A stretch of 64,000 bases of DNA. Origin: Methylorubrum thiocyanatum (lineage in GTDB: Bacteria > Pseudomonadota > Alphaproteobacteria > Rhizobiales > Beijerinckiaceae). Shown here piece by piece: positions 37,940-49,469 of this stretch. The notes under the pieces are model-generated. The model saw only the letters and a list, made by a program, of their open reading frames with translations. It ran no database searches and was not told where the DNA came from. Position 1 is the stretch's first letter. Each line of letters starts with the position of its first letter. The stretch covers positions 310,001 to 374,000 of the forward strand of contig JACJIB010000003.1 of the NCBI GenBank assembly GCA_014138645.1. Direction: 5' to 3'. The translations under genes and the position numbers were made by a program.

Positions 37940-40255
37940 TCAATCCGTCACGGCCAGCTCCGCCGCCTTGGCGATGCGCACCGGAATCGCCTTGGCCGCG
38001 GGGACCTTGGCCTGCGCGTCGTGATGCCAGAGCGGAATCAGCACGTTCAGCTCCGGGTAGTAGCCGGCACAATTGCCTTCGGGGATGTCGTATTTGACGA
38101 TCCTCAGCCCCTTCACCTCGCGGGCGAACTCATCGGCGGCCTCGGTCACCACATCGACGGTCTCGCCGTCGGCGAGCTGCAGGCGCTCGATGTCGTTCTC
38201 GTTCATGAACAACACCTGCCGCGTGCCTTTCACCCCACGGAAGCGGTCGTGATAACCATAGATCGTGGTGTTGAACTGGTCGTTCGAGCGAAGCGTGATG
38301 AGGTCGAGCACGTCGCGCCGGTCGCTCTTCATGTCCGGATCCATGTCGAGGCCGTCCGGCGGCACGACGAAGTTCGCCTTGCCGGTCGGCGTCTCCCATT
38401 TGCGCTCGCGGGCGGCGAGCGGCTTGTGCAGGCCGCCGGGCTCGAAGAGGCGCGCGTTGAAGTCCTTGAACTTCTCCGGGTAGGTCGCCTCGATCGCGTC
38501 GCGCACCTTGGCGTAGTTGCCGACCCAGGCATCCCAATCGACCTTCGGATTCACCGGCAGCGTGGCCTTGGCGAGTTGCGCCACGATCCAGGGCTCGGAA
38601 CGGACGTGGTCGCTGATCGGGGAGGCGACGCCGCGCGAGCCGTGGAAGCAGGAGGTGGAATCCTCCATCGACACCGCCTGCGGCCCACTCGCCTGCTCGT
38701 CGATCTCGATCCGGCCGAGGCACGGCAGGATATAGGCGACCTCGCCGTGGACGAGGTGCGAGCGATTGAGCTTGGTCGAGACCTGGACGGTGAGCCGCAG
38801 ACCACGCCACGCCTCCTCCATCCGCTGCGTGTCGGGGACCGCGCGCACGAAGTTGCCGCCGAGCCCGACGAACGCCTTCACCTTGCCGTCGAGAACGCCC
38901 TCGCAGGTCTCGATCGTGTTGAGGCCTTTCTCGCGGGGCGGCTCGAAGTCGTACATCTCCTTGAGCTTGTCGAGGGGCACCAGTTCGGGCTCGTCGGCGA
39001 TGCCGACGGTGCGCTGGCCCTGCACGTTGGAATGGCCGCGCACCGGGCAGATGCCGGCGCCGGGGCGGCCGATATTGCCGCGCAGCAGCAGCAGGTTGAC
39101 GAACATCTGCACCGTCTCGGTGCCGCGGCGGTGCTGCGTCAGGCCCATGCCGTAGATGCCGATCACCGCCCGTGCGCGGGCGTAGACGGCGGCGGCCGCC
39201 TCCATCCCTTCGCGCTTCAAGCCGGATTTGGCCTCCAGCGCCGGCCATTCGAGCCGGTCACAGAATTTTTCGAATTTCTCGAAGCCGTGGGTGTGCTCGC
39301 TGATGAAATCGATGTCGAGGATGCGCGGGCGCCCTTCCTCCTGCGCCTGCCGATCCATGGCGAACAGCGCCTTGCAGATGCCTGCGATCGCCGCGATGTC
39401 GCCGCCCGCCTTCACCTGATGGTACTGGGTCGAGATCTGCGTCGAGGAATGCGTCAGCATCTCGATCGGCGATTGCGGGTTGGTGAAGCGCTCCAGGCCC
39501 CGCTCGCGCAGCGGGTTGAAGGTGATGATCGGAACGCCGCGCCGCCGCGCGTCCTGCAGCGGATGGAGCATCCGCGGCGAATTCGAACCGACATTCTGGC
39601 CGAAGAACAGGATCAGGTCGGTGGTCTCGAAATCCTCCAGCACCGTCGTCCCGACCGGCACGCCGATCGATTGCGGCAGCGCCTTCGACGTCGATTCGTG
39701 GCACATGTTGGAGGAGTCGGGCAGGTTGTTGTTGCCGTACATGCGCGCGAACAGCGCGTACATGTAGCTCGTCTCCAGCGAGGCCCGCCCGGACGAGTAG
39801 AACACCGCCGATTTCGGGTCCTCCTCCCGCAGCGCCTTCAGCTCGCGGCCGATCTCCTCGAACGCCTGCTCCCAGGAAACGGGAAGGTAGCGGTCGCGCT
39901 GCGGATCGTAGCGCAGGGGATGGGTGATGCGGCCCTTCTCCTCCAGGTCGTAATCGGGCCAGCTCAGGAGCTCGGTGACCGAGTAGCGCTCGAAGAAGTC
40001 CGGTCCGATCCGCTTGCGGGTCTGCTCCCAGGCGGTCGCCTTGGCGCCGTTCTCGCAATACTCGAAGGTCGAGGGCTTGGCCGGCTTCGACCATGCGCAG
40101 GACACGCACATGAAGCCGCCCGGCTTGTTCTGCTTCATCAGCATCGCCGCGCCGGAGGCCGGGATCTCCTCGCGGGTCAGGATATCGACGAGGGACCGGG
40201 CCGAGCCCCATCCGCCGGCCGGGTCGGTATAGGCTTCGATTTTCTCGTCGGGCAT
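37940..40255 (-). CDS. FdhF/YdeP-family molybdopterin oxidoreductase (formate dehydrogenase-like, FDH4-type)
   Basis: The 771-residue protein is a bis-MGD molybdo/tungsto-enzyme of the Fdhalpha-like type. It has GGFMCVSCAWSKPAK (Cys50, Cys53) and EYCENGAKATAWE (Cys67), the likely iron-sulfur ligands, then SGRASLETSYMYALFARMYG and SSNMCHESTS with Cys185 at the metal-ligand position that is SeCys/Cys in formate dehydrogenases. Later come LILFFGQNVGSNSPRMLHPL and a C-terminal molydopterin-dinucleotide domain with ITLRSNDQFNTTIYG. From memory it resembles Fdh4A of M. extorquens, which oxidises formate to CO2; I cannot prove orthology. No signal peptide, so cytosolic. Confidence 0.85.
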   Translation of the reverse strand: MPDEKIEAYTDPAGGWGSARSLVDILTREEIPASGAAMLMKQNKPGGFMCVSCAWSKPAKPSTFEYCENGAKATAWEQTRKRIGPDFFERYSVTELLSWPDYDLEEKGRITHPLRYDPQRDRYLPVSWEQAFEEIGRELKALREEDPKSAVFYSSGRASLETSYMYALFARMYGNNNLPDSSNMCHESTSKALPQSIGVPVGTTVLEDFETTDLILFFGQNVGSNSPRMLHPLQDARRRGVPIITFNPLRERGLERFTNPQSPIEMLTHSSTQISTQYHQVKAGGDIAAIAGICKALFAMDRQAQEEGRPRILDIDFISEHTHGFEKFEKFCDRLEWPALEAKSGLKREGMEAAAAVYARARAVIGIYGMGLTQHRRGTETVQMFVNLLLLRGNIGRPGAGICPVRGHSNVQGQRTVGIADEPELVPLDKLKEMYDFEPPREKGLNTIETCEGVLDGKVKAFVGLGGNFVRAVPDTQRMEEAWRGLRLTVQVSTKLNRSHLVHGEVAYILPCLGRIEIDEQASGPQAVSMEDSTSCFHGSRGVASPISDHVRSEPWIVAQLAKATLPVNPKVDWDAWVGNYAKVRDAIEATYPEKFKDFNARLFEPGGLHKPLAARERKWETPTGKANFVVPPDGLDMDPDMKSDRRDVLDLITLRSNDQFNTTIYGYHDRFRGVKGTRQVLFMNENDIERLQLADGETVDVVTEAADEFAREVKGLRIVKYDIPEGNCAGYYPELNVLIPLWHHDAQAKVPAAKAIPVRIAKAAELAVTD

Positions 40256-40378
40256 GGCCGGGCTCGCGTCTCGCGTGAACCTCGGCGCAACACCTACGCG
40301 AAACGCCGGGTTCCGCCCGTGCGACGCTGGCTCCGATTCGAGGATCGCGGCCGGTGATCGTCGCGCAGGGGGCGGCCC

Positions 40379-41410
40379 CTATTGATCGGCGAAGGGCTCC
40401 GCCCCGGGCGCGTCCGGGTTCATGCCCTCGACCGGAGCGCGGCTGCGGCGGGGCCGCGGCGCGGTGTTGGACGCGGTGGGCGTAGCGGTGTTGGCGCCCA
40501 GACGCGTGGCCAGGGCGATCGCCCGCGCCTCGGTGAAGCGCAGGTGGCAGTAGCCGTGCGCCCCCTCGCGGGCATAGGTCCGGCAGGCCTGCTCGCGATC
40601 GGAGGAGAAGGCCGCCTGCTCCTGCACGATCGGCCGGACGTCGCTGCCCCGCGACCGCTGGGTCATGATCTTGTAATTGTCGCGCACCGCCTTGTCGGCG
40701 ACGCCGCGGGCGGTGTCGAACTCGCCGGCCTGCGGAATCAGGCTCGCCGCGCCGGGCCCCCACAGACCCGACGGCGTCGTCTCGCAATCCGCCGCGGTGA
40801 AGGTGCAGGCGGGCCCCGACCCGAGCGGGGTGGCGAGCACGCTGCCGTCGAGGATCTCGAGGCGCAGCGGGCATTCGGCGCTCGAGGCCGAGAAGCGGGA
40901 GACGCCCTGCGCACGCCCCTCGGCGCTCAGCGAGACCGGTTTGCCGCCGTTGAGCTTGACGGTGCAGCTCTCCGTCGGCTGCGAGATCTTGGTGCCCGGC
41001 AGGCTCATCAGTGCGGTGTAGGCCGAACCGTTCCGCTCGATCTTCAGCGAGCCGTTCAGGCCGTTCAACAGCAATTCCTGGCCCGCGACGTTGTCCTCGG
41101 CCGGCACGCGCAGCACCACCGGCTGGCGCGGCGGAGCCGGCACGCTCGGCCGCGTCTCGGCGCCGTCGCCCGGCGCGGGGGCAGCGGGATCGACGGGCTG
41201 TTGCGGCGGCGGCTGGACCGGCACGTTGCGCGGCGGCTGCGGCGGACGGGCCGCCCGACCGATGCCGAACAGCTCCTCGAAGAAGTTCTGCGCCCGCGCC
41301 GGGGTGGTGGGAACCACGGTCAGGCCGGCAAACACGAGCAGCGCCCCCGCCGCGACGCGCGACGGGCGAGCCTTGGTCGTGGAAACCTTCTCGGAGACGG
41401 GCAGGAACAT
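40379..41410 (-). CDS. Secreted Pro-rich protein of unknown function
   Basis: The 343-residue protein starts MFLPVSEKVSTTKARPS and has a signal peptide with VAAGALLVFAGLTVVPT ending near ARAQ (residue 41). A Pro/Gln-rich disordered stretch follows (about residues 55-95). The central domain has NGLNGSLKIERNGSAYTALM, CTVKLNGGKPVSL, CPLRLEILDG and ACTFTAADCE, with paired cysteines. The C-terminal part has RSRGSDVRPIVQEQAAFSSD and CRTYAREGAHGYCHLRF, another Cys pair. It would be a folded periplasmic protein with disulfides. It ends 124 bp before the oxidoreductase start on the same strand; co-transcription is possible. Family unknown to me. Confidence 0.75.
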   Translation of the reverse strand: MFLPVSEKVSTTKARPSRVAAGALLVFAGLTVVPTTPARAQNFFEELFGIGRAARPPQPPRNVPVQPPPQQPVDPAAPAPGDGAETRPSVPAPPRQPVVLRVPAEDNVAGQELLLNGLNGSLKIERNGSAYTALMSLPGTKISQPTESCTVKLNGGKPVSLSAEGRAQGVSRFSASSAECPLRLEILDGSVLATPLGSGPACTFTAADCETTPSGLWGPGAASLIPQAGEFDTARGVADKAVRDNYKIMTQRSRGSDVRPIVQEQAAFSSDREQACRTYAREGAHGYCHLRFTEARAIALATRLGANTATPTASNTAPRPRRSRAPVEGMNPDAPGAEPFADQ

Positions 41411-41593
41411 CAGGCCGTCGGCCTCCCGGTTGAAGCCACTTCACGGGCCATGTCCCACCGTCCTAACACGTCACCCGTGGCGCGGACGTGGCAGCCTGGC
41501 AACAAACAAGCCCTTCCGGGACGACCCGATCCCGGAAAATGCCTTGATGCGGCAGAGGATGGGGGGTCGTCGCGCAACCGTTCGGCCGGCGTT

Positions 41594-41622
41594 CTTGCGG
41601 CGGCGTAGCCGTCTTCTTATAT
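41594..41622 (+). promoter_or_regulatory. Sigma-32 (RpoH) promoter of dnaK
   Basis: CTTG at 41594-41597 and CTTATAT at 41616-41622 are separated by 18 bases, matching the alphaproteobacterial heat-shock consensus CTTG-N17/18-CYTATnT. It lies 157 bp before the dnaK ATG, in the 368 bp gap from the divergent secreted-protein gene. No CIRCE element is seen. Confidence 0.75.
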
Positions 41623-41778
41623 GCGGCGGGACACGGGACGAAGCCTGGAAAGCACAGCCCGCCAGGGTGATGCGCTTCGGATCCATCCCGTTCTCAAACC
41701 TGACGTTTCAACCGCCATGGGTCGAGCTGCTTCGGGGCTCGGCGGTCTGCTTGAAGAATCCAACAGAGGGATCCCACC

Positions 41779-43698
<1,920 letters not shown>

Positions 43699-43708
43699 GT
43701 CCGGCGGT

Positions 43709-43746
43709 TCGGGAGCGGTGCGCCAGCGCCGCTCCCGACAATTTTT
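43709..43746 (+). terminator. Terminator/attenuator between dnaK and dnaJ
   Basis: TCGGGAGCGG (43709-43718) pairs with CCGCTCCCGA (43729-43738), extended inside by three pairs to a GCCA loop, and is followed by CAATTTTTC. It is a strong intrinsic terminator just after dnaK, which would make DnaK more abundant than DnaJ. Confidence 0.85.
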
Positions 43747-43931
43747 CATCGTCAGCGGCGCGGACGGCTTGATCCTCGGGCATGGCTCGGGGATCAACCA
43801 TGCCGGGCGTCCGACAGAAGCGAAGGTCGATCCGGCCTGTCCCGTTCGAGTCGGGAGGCGGATCGCGGCGCGGCCGAAGCTCTGCACCTGAGCAGGCAGC
43901 CGGCGCGAACGAGAGGCTCCAGGGGCCGGGA

Positions 43932-45083
43932 ATGTCGAAGCGGGACTATTACGAGGTCTTGGGCGTCGCGAAGACGGCCTCGGAGAGCGAGCTGAAGGTT
44001 GCCTTCCGCAAGCTCGCGATGGTGCATCACCCGGACCGCAATCCCGGCGACAAGGAAGCCGAGATCAAGTTCAAGGAAGTCAACGAGGCCTATCAGTGCC
44101 TCTCCGACGGCGAGAAGCGGGCGGCCTATGACCGCTTCGGCCACGCGGCCTTCAGCCAGGGCGGCGCGGGCGGCCCCGGATTCGGCAACGAGTTCGGCGA
44201 CTTCATGTCGGACATCTTCGAGAACTTCTTCGGGGATGGCCGAGGCGCGCCGGGCGGCGGACGCGGACGCGGCGGCGCGCCCGGCCGCGAGCGCGGCGCG
44301 GACCTGCGCTACAATCTCGAGATCAGCCTCGAAGAGGCGTTCTCCGGCAAGACCGAGACGATTCGCATTCCGACCTCGATTGCCTGCGAGGCCTGCTCCG
44401 GCACCGGCGCCAAGGCCGGCTCGAAGCCGCGCACCTGCTCGACCTGCGGCGGCTACGGCCGGGTGCGGGCAGCGCAGGGCTTCTTCGCCATCGAGCGGAC
44501 CTGCCCGAACTGCCACGGCCGCGGCGAGGTGGTGGACGACCCCTGCACGGCCTGCTCCGGCGCCGGCCGGGTCAACCGCGAGCGCACGCTCTCGATCAAC
44601 GTGCCGGCGGGCGTCGATGACGGCCTGCGCATCCGCCTCGCCGGCGAGGGCGAGAGCGGCCTGCGCGGCGGACCGTCGGGCGACCTCTACGTCTTCCTCT
44701 CGATCAAGCCGCACCCGTTCTTCCAGCGCGACGGGGCCGACCTGTTCTGCCGGGTGCCGATCTCGATGGTGACGGCCGCGCTCTCGGGCGAGATCACCGT
44801 GCCGGTGATCGACGGCTCGCAGACGCAGGTCCGCATCCCGGCCGGAACGCAGACGGCCAAGCAGTTCCGCATCAAGGGCAAGGGCATGCCGGTGCTGCGC
44901 TCGCGCGAGGTCGGCGACCTCTACATCCAGGTTTCGGTGGAAACGCCGCAGAACCTCACCAAGCGCCAGCGCGAGCTGCTGCAGGAGTTCGACCAGAGCG
45001 CCTCGGACGAGAACCACCCGGAGAGCGCCGGCTTCTTCTCCAAGGTGCGTGACTTCTTCGTGAGCGGCGCGACCCGCGCGTGA
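43932..45083 (+). CDS. dnaJ: Co-chaperone DnaJ (Hsp40)
   Basis: DnaJ stimulates DnaK ATPase and delivers clients. The 383-residue protein has the J domain ([17 protein letters not shown] to about residue 70) with the HPD motif in MVHHPDRN, a Gly/Phe-rich linker, four zinc-binding CxxCxGxG repeats ([32 protein letters not shown]) and the C-terminal substrate domains. ATG at 43932 is the family N-terminus; the open frame upstream to 43782 is not conserved. The 233 bp gap after dnaK holds a terminator and may hold a second promoter. Confidence 0.98.
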   Translation: MSKRDYYEVLGVAKTASESELKVAFRKLAMVHHPDRNPGDKEAEIKFKEVNEAYQCLSDGEKRAAYDRFGHAAFSQGGAGGPGFGNEFGDFMSDIFENFFGDGRGAPGGGRGRGGAPGRERGADLRYNLEISLEEAFSGKTETIRIPTSIACEACSGTGAKAGSKPRTCSTCGGYGRVRAAQGFFAIERTCPNCHGRGEVVDDPCTACSGAGRVNRERTLSINVPAGVDDGLRIRLAGEGESGLRGGPSGDLYVFLSIKPHPFFQRDGADLFCRVPISMVTAALSGEITVPVIDGSQTQVRIPAGTQTAKQFRIKGKGMPVLRSREVGDLYIQVSVETPQNLTKRQRELLQEFDQSASDENHPESAGFFSKVRDFFVSGATRA

Positions 45084-45125
45084 CCGCTCCCACGACCCGG
45101 GATCAAACCCGTCTCTCCGCCGGTT

Positions 45126-45152
45126 ATGACCGCGGCGCATCGCTGCGGTCAT
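45126..45152 (+). repeat. Long perfect hairpin downstream of dnaJ
   Basis: ATGACCGCGGCG and CGCTGCGGTCAT pair over 12 positions (one G-U) around a CAT loop, 43 bp after the dnaJ stop. No T-run follows, so it is more likely a 3'-end stability or pause structure than a classic terminator. Confidence 0.55.
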
Positions 45153-45228
45153 GTGCTGATCGTGCGTTCGACACCGCGCCGCGAAGCTTGACTGCCCACG
45201 GGTTTTCGTCGTCTAGCCTGTCTCAACC

Positions 45229-45909
45229 ATGATGAGCCGAGGACCTTCGGACGTGCCGCCGCTTCGCCGTTCCAGTGCCCGAGCCGTCGCCGCCACCCGC
45301 GTCATCCGCGAGCGCAAGGATCCGTTGGAGGACGAGGCGCGCTTTCTGCGCTCCTGGTTCGAGCGCCCGCTCGTCACCGGCGCGGTGACGCCCTCGGGCC
45401 GGATGCTGGCCCGCACCATGGCGGCCTATGCCGATCCGAACGTCAGCGGCTCGGTGATCGAACTCGGACCCGGCACCGGCCCCGTGACCGAGGCCTTGAT
45501 CCGCCGCGGCTTCGATCAGGACCGGCTCGTCCTCGTCGAGTTCAATCCCGATTTCTGCACGCTGCTGCGCCGCCGCTTCCCCGGCGTGACCGTGATCTGC
45601 GGCGACGCCTACCGCATCCGCGAGACGCTGCGGGACAAGCTCGGCGGCCCCTGCGCCGCGACGATCTCCAGCCTCCCGCTGTTCACCAAGCCGCTGGAGC
45701 AGCGCTTCGAGCTGCTGCAGGGCGCCCATGACCTGATGCATCCAGGTGCCCCCTTCGTGCAGTTCACCTACGCGGTGGTGCCGCCGATCCCGGCCAAGTG
45801 CGAGGCGGGCAGCTACACGGCGAGCCGCTCCAACCGGGTCTGGCTCAACCTGCCGCCGGCGCGGGTGTGGGTCTATCGGCGCCCCGAGCCGAAGGCCGGC
45901 GCGGTCTGA
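45229..45909 (+). CDS. pmtA: Phospholipid N-methyltransferase
   Basis: PmtA methylates phosphatidylethanolamine stepwise with SAM to phosphatidylcholine at the inner membrane, a hallmark of Rhizobiales. The 226-residue protein has the SAM motif SVIELGPGTGPVTEALIRRG, followed by VLVEFNPDFCTLLRRRFPGV (acidic loop), GDAYRIRETL and the membrane-facing TISSLPLFTKPLEQRFELL, which match the Sinorhizobium-type enzyme. An N-terminal Arg-rich extension of about 30 residues precedes the domain. Start is one of two adjacent ATGs. Other SAM methyltransferases (KsgA-like) share motif I, so the call is strong but not absolute. A palindromic element abuts its 3' end. Confidence 0.8.
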   Translation: MMSRGPSDVPPLRRSSARAVAATRVIRERKDPLEDEARFLRSWFERPLVTGAVTPSGRMLARTMAAYADPNVSGSVIELGPGTGPVTEALIRRGFDQDRLVLVEFNPDFCTLLRRRFPGVTVICGDAYRIRETLRDKLGGPCAATISSLPLFTKPLEQRFELLQGAHDLMHPGAPFVQFTYAVVPPIPAKCEAGSYTASRSNRVWLNLPPARVWVYRRPEPKAGAV

Positions 45910-45910
45910 T

Positions 45911-46066
45911 ACGGCTTCCACGGAATCGTTCGGATCCAGGCTCCCGCCGTCATTCCGGGGCGCTGATCCAGCGAACCCGCAATCCGCGACGGGCCGCGGC
46001 CTCCGACTTCCGCTGCGCGGCCTCGGGATGACGGAATGGTGGCGGGACTGGAAGGATCTACCGGAA
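45911..46066. mobile_element. MITE-like imperfect palindrome flanked by a 10-bp direct repeat
   Basis: GCGGTCTGAT occurs at 45901-45910, where it includes the pmtA stop codon, and again at 46067-46076. The 156 bp between them fold back: CCGTCATTCCGGGG (45947-45960) matches the complement of CCTCGGGATGACGG (46021-46034) at 12 of 14 positions, and outer parts (CGGATCCAGGCTCCCGCC and GGCGGGACTGGAAGGATC) also pair. No protein is encoded. It looks like a small non-autonomous element with a target-site duplication. The 320 bp gap up to 46229 otherwise shows nothing. Confidence 0.5.
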
Positions 46067-46229
46067 GCGGTCTGATCCCAGGTCGCGCTCGACCGCCTTC
46101 GAAGTCGCGCCGCGGTCGGAAGCGGACATGTTTCTCATTGTTCCGATCCCGCTCAGTACCCGTTCATCGGTCGGCTCCTAGCTTCGCCTCCAAGGCCGCT
46201 CGGACGGCCCGATGAACGGAGGTCACACC

Positions 46230-46547
46230 ATGTCGCGATCTACGACACGCCGCTCCCGCTTCGCCCTTGCCGCTCTCGCGCTGATGGCCGGCGGCCTGTT
46301 CGGCGGTAGCGCCGCCAACGCCGCCCCCCTGGCTCCGGCGACGACGCTCGCCGCGGAGGCCACGGTGGAGACGGTGCAGTGGCAGCACCACCATTTCGGC
46401 CATCGCCACCATCCCCGCCATTGGGGCCACCGCCACCATCACCATGGGCATTGGGGCCATCACCGCCGCCACTGGGGGCATCGCCACCACCATCACGGCC
46501 ATTGGGGGCATCACCGCCGTCACTGGGGCCACCACCATCACTGGTAG
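46230..46547 (+). CDS. Secreted His-rich repeat protein
   Basis: The 105-residue protein starts MSRSTTRRSRFALAALALM behind GGAGGT (46218-46223) and has a signal peptide ending near AANA (residue 37). The last 53 residues contain 29 histidines, arranged in repeats of WGHRHHHHGHWGHHRRH. Such tails bind Ni, Zn, Cu or Co and may store or buffer metal in the periplasm. Gly and Trp spacing is regular, and the DNA itself is repetitive, so the copy number may vary between strains. No metal transporter is adjacent. An ATG at 46212 is possible but lacks a ribosome-binding site. Confidence 0.75.
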   Translation: MSRSTTRRSRFALAALALMAGGLFGGSAANAAPLAPATTLAAEATVETVQWQHHHFGHRHHPRHWGHRHHHHGHWGHHRRHWGHRHHHHGHWGHHRRHWGHHHHW

Positions 46548-46570
46548 GGCGTGAGACGGGTTGAGCCTGC

Positions 46571-47881
46571 TCAGCCCGACCGCTCCAACACGGCCTCGCG
46601 CGGCTCCGGCCGCGCTTCGCCGAGGCGGTAGGCCGCCCGCAGGGCGCGAGCCGCCGTCTCGGCTGCGGTCTCGTTCGCCGCGTGGACGGTTCCGAGCGAA
46701 GCGCCCGGTTCCAGCCGGTCACCGGGGCGGGCGAGACCGGTAAAGCCCACGCTCGGATCGATCGCGTCCTGGGGCCGGGTGCGCCCGCCGCCGAGGCCGA
46801 TCACGGCGAGGCCGACGGCACGGGTATCGATCCGCTCCACGATCCCGTCCACGCCGGCGATGACCGGCCGGATCACGGCCGCCCGCGGCAGATGCCGCTC
46901 CGCCGCCTCGACGAAATCGCCGGGGCCGCCGAGCGCCGCGACCATCCGCGAAAACGCCTCGCAGGCCCGCCCCGTATCGAGCGCCGCCGTCAGGCGCGCC
47001 TGCGCCTCCGCGAGATCCGCGGCGAGACCGCCGATCACCAGCATCTCGGCGGCGAGCGCCAGCGTCACCGCGTGGAAGCGCGGCTCGCGGGCGCGGCCGG
47101 TGAGGTAATCGACGGCGTAGGCCACCTCGACCGCGTTGCCGGCGCAGGAGGCGAGCGGCGCATCCATGTCGGTGATGACGGCGCGGGAGCGCAGCCCCGC
47201 GGCGTTGGCCACCGTGACGATGCTCTCGGCCAGAGCCCGCGCCGCCTCAAGCTCCGCCATGAAGGCGCCGGAGCCGGTCTTCACGTCCATGACGAGGCCC
47301 TGGAGCCCCGCCGCGAGCTTCTTCGACAGGATCGACGCGGTGATGAGATCGAGCGATTCGACGGTGCCGGTCACGTCGCGGATGGCGTAGAGGCGCCGGT
47401 CGGCCGGGGCGAGGTCGGCGGTCTGGCCGATGATGGCGCAGCCGGTCTGCGCGACCGCCGCGCGGAAGCGGTCGAGTCCCGGCGTCACGTCGTAGCCGGG
47501 GATGCTGGCGAGCTTGTCCAGGGTGCCGCCGGTATGGCCGAGGCCGCGCCCCGAGATCATCGGCACATAGCCGCCGCAGGCCGCCACCATCGCCGCGAGC
47601 GGCAGGCTCACGGTGTCGCCGACGCCGCCGGTGGAATGCTTGTCGAGGACGGGACCGGGCAGATCCCATTCGAGGACCGTGCCCGATTGCGTCATGGCGC
47701 GGGTCAGCGCCACGCGCTCGTCGAGGGCGAGCCCGCGGAAGAACACCGCCATGGCGAAGGCGGCCGCTTGCCCCTCGGTGACCTGCTCCCGCGTCAGGCC
47801 CTCGATGAAGCCGGCGATGTCCGCCTCGGACAGGGCGCGCCCGTCGCGCTTGTCGCGGATGATCTCCTGGGGAAGTCTCAT
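46571..47881 (-). CDS. deoA: Thymidine phosphorylase
   Basis: DeoA splits thymidine or deoxyuridine with phosphate to base and deoxyribose-1-phosphate. The 436-residue protein begins [20 protein letters not shown] and contains [20 protein letters not shown], the family signature (usually S-G-R-G-L-x-x-T-G-G-T-x-D-x-x-E), [19 protein letters not shown] and [12 protein letters not shown]. The ATG overlaps the deoC stop codon in ATGA, so the genes are translationally coupled. It is the last gene of a salvage operon with cdd, the purine phosphorylase and deoC. Confidence 0.96.
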   Translation of the reverse strand: MRLPQEIIRDKRDGRALSEADIAGFIEGLTREQVTEGQAAAFAMAVFFRGLALDERVALTRAMTQSGTVLEWDLPGPVLDKHSTGGVGDTVSLPLAAMVAACGGYVPMISGRGLGHTGGTLDKLASIPGYDVTPGLDRFRAAVAQTGCAIIGQTADLAPADRRLYAIRDVTGTVESLDLITASILSKKLAAGLQGLVMDVKTGSGAFMAELEAARALAESIVTVANAAGLRSRAVITDMDAPLASCAGNAVEVAYAVDYLTGRAREPRFHAVTLALAAEMLVIGGLAADLAEAQARLTAALDTGRACEAFSRMVAALGGPGDFVEAAERHLPRAAVIRPVIAGVDGIVERIDTRAVGLAVIGLGGGRTRPQDAIDPSVGFTGLARPGDRLEPGASLGTVHAANETAAETAARALRAAYRLGEARPEPREAVLERSG

Positions 47882-48636
47882 GGTGCCGCCTCCAGGGCGC
47901 GGACGAGGTCGGCGTGGAGCGCGCTCGCGCCGATACGGAAGGTGTTCGGGCTTGCCCAGTCCGGCCCCATGATCCGGTCCGCGAGCGCGAGATAGGCGCC
48001 CGCATCCTCGACCCGGCGCAGGCCGCCCGAGACCTTGAGCCCCGCCGAGCGGTCGCCGCGCGCGCGGATGACGTTCAGCATGCTCTCGGCGGCGGCCGGC
48101 GTGGCGGAAACCGGCGTCTTGCCGGTGGAGGTCTTGATGAAGTCGGCGCCGGCGTCCAGCGACAGGCGGCTCGCCCGCGCGATCAGGTCCGGCTCCTTGA
48201 GCCGGCCGGTCTCCAGGATCACCTTGAGGAGCCGGCCGGCGCAGGCCGCGCGCACCGCCGCAACCATGCCCCGAGCGGTTTCCGCATCGCCGCGCATCAG
48301 CGCGTGGTAGGGCAGGACGAGGTCGATCTCGTCGGCGCCGCCCGCGAGGCTGGCGCTCGTATCGGCGACCGCGCGCTCGGCATCCTCGCCGCCCTCGGGG
48401 AAGTTGATGACGGTCGCGACCCGCACGCCGCTGCCCTCGAGCGCGCGTACCGAATCCGCGACGAAGCGCGGCCAGACGCAGACGGCCGCGACCCCGCTCG
48501 CGCGGGCCTTGCCGCACAGCTCCGCGACGGCGGCCGCGGTGCAGGCGTCGCTCAGGTCGGTGAGGTCGAGCAGCGGCAGGGCGCGGCGCGCCACAAGGGC
48601 CGCATCCTGCGGGGGGAGGGGGGCTGGGGCGGTCAT
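47878..48636 (-). CDS. deoC: Deoxyribose-phosphate aldolase
   Basis: DeoC cleaves 2-deoxyribose-5-phosphate to acetaldehyde and glyceraldehyde-3-phosphate. The 252-residue TIM-barrel has [66 protein letters not shown] with the catalytic Lys region, and [18 protein letters not shown] with the Schiff-base Lys. Length is usual (about 220-260). ATG at 48636 is followed 8 bp downstream of the purine phosphorylase stop. deoA overlaps its 3' end. The neighbours feed it deoxyribose phosphate after a mutase step whose gene is not here. Confidence 0.95.
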   Translation of the reverse strand: MTAPAPLPPQDAALVARRALPLLDLTDLSDACTAAAVAELCGKARASGVAAVCVWPRFVADSVRALEGSGVRVATVINFPEGGEDAERAVADTSASLAGGADEIDLVLPYHALMRGDAETARGMVAAVRAACAGRLLKVILETGRLKEPDLIARASRLSLDAGADFIKTSTGKTPVSATPAAAESMLNVIRARGDRSAGLKVSGGLRRVEDAGAYLALADRIMGPDWASPNTFRIGASALHADLVRALEAAP

Positions 48637-48644
48637 CCGGTTCC

Positions 48645-49469
48645 TCAAGCGTCGAGTCGGCCGACGAAAACGGCGGCGAGACGGGCCAGATCCGCCCCGG
48701 CCCCGGCGGCGACGGCCTTGGTCTCGGCGTGATGCGGGTCTCCGCCCGCGATCCCCGCCGCGAGATTGGTCACCACGGAGACGGCCGCCACGGGCAGGCC
48801 GAGGAAGCGAGCCAGGATCGTCTCGGGCACGGTCGACATCCCGACGAGATCGGCGCCGAGAAAGCCGGCCATGCGCACCTCCGCGGGCGTCTCGAAGCTC
48901 GGGCCGGAGAACCATGCGTAGACGCCGGAATGCAGCCGCAGACCGATCTCTCCGGCCGCCGCAGCGAGATGGGCGCGCAGACCCGCGTCGTAGGCCTCCG
49001 TCATCGGCACGAAGCGGGCCTCGCTCGCCTCGCCGATCAGCGGGTTGAGCCCCGACAGGTTGATGTGATCGGCGAGCATCACGAGGCTGCCGGGACCGAC
49101 CTCCGGCCGCAGCGAGCCGCAGGCATTGGTGAGCAGAAGCCGCCTGACGCCGAGCGCCCGCGCGGCGGCGAGCGGGACGCGCATGGCAGCCGCGTTGCCG
49201 GTCTCGTAGGCGTGGGCGCGGCCCTCGAACACCAGCACCGGCCGCCCCGCGAGGCGCCCGCGATGCAGCCGCCCGCCATGCCCGCTGACACCCGGAGCGG
49301 GAAAGCCGGGGATCGCCGCGTAGGCGAGGCTGACACGATCCTCGACCGCCTCCACGAGCGCGCCGAGGCCGGTGCCGGTGACGATCGCGAGGTCGTAGGG
49401 GCCGGCGAAGCCCGCCGCCCGCAGATGCGCGGTGGCCGCGTCTCCCGGCGCTCGGTCCTCAGCTGCCAT
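48645..49469 (-). CDS. punA: Purine nucleoside phosphorylase
   Basis: This 274-residue enzyme phosphorolyses purine nucleosides to base and (deoxy)ribose-1-phosphate. It is a trimeric family 2 type: [16 protein letters not shown], phosphate-binding [57 protein letters not shown], base-binding [16 protein letters not shown] and [19 protein letters not shown] with the catalytic Asn. It overlaps the cdd 3' end by 11 bp. Possible alternative names are deoD-like or xapA; the trimeric pattern favours punA. Confidence 0.93.
   Translation of the reverse strand: MAAEDRAPGDAATAHLRAAGFAGPYDLAIVTGTGLGALVEAVEDRVSLAYAAIPGFPAPGVSGHGGRLHRGRLAGRPVLVFEGRAHAYETGNAAAMRVPLAAARALGVRRLLLTNACGSLRPEVGPGSLVMLADHINLSGLNPLIGEASEARFVPMTEAYDAGLRAHLAAAAGEIGLRLHSGVYAWFSGPSFETPAEVRMAGFLGADLVGMSTVPETILARFLGLPVAAVSVVTNLAAGIAGGDPHHAETKAVAAGAGADLARLAAVFVGRLDA

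Noticed and set aside
46380..46545. Regular DNA repeats that could suggest a CRISPR-like array
   Set aside because: The repeats are in frame and encode His/Gly/Trp repeats of a secreted protein; there are no unique spacers and no cas genes.
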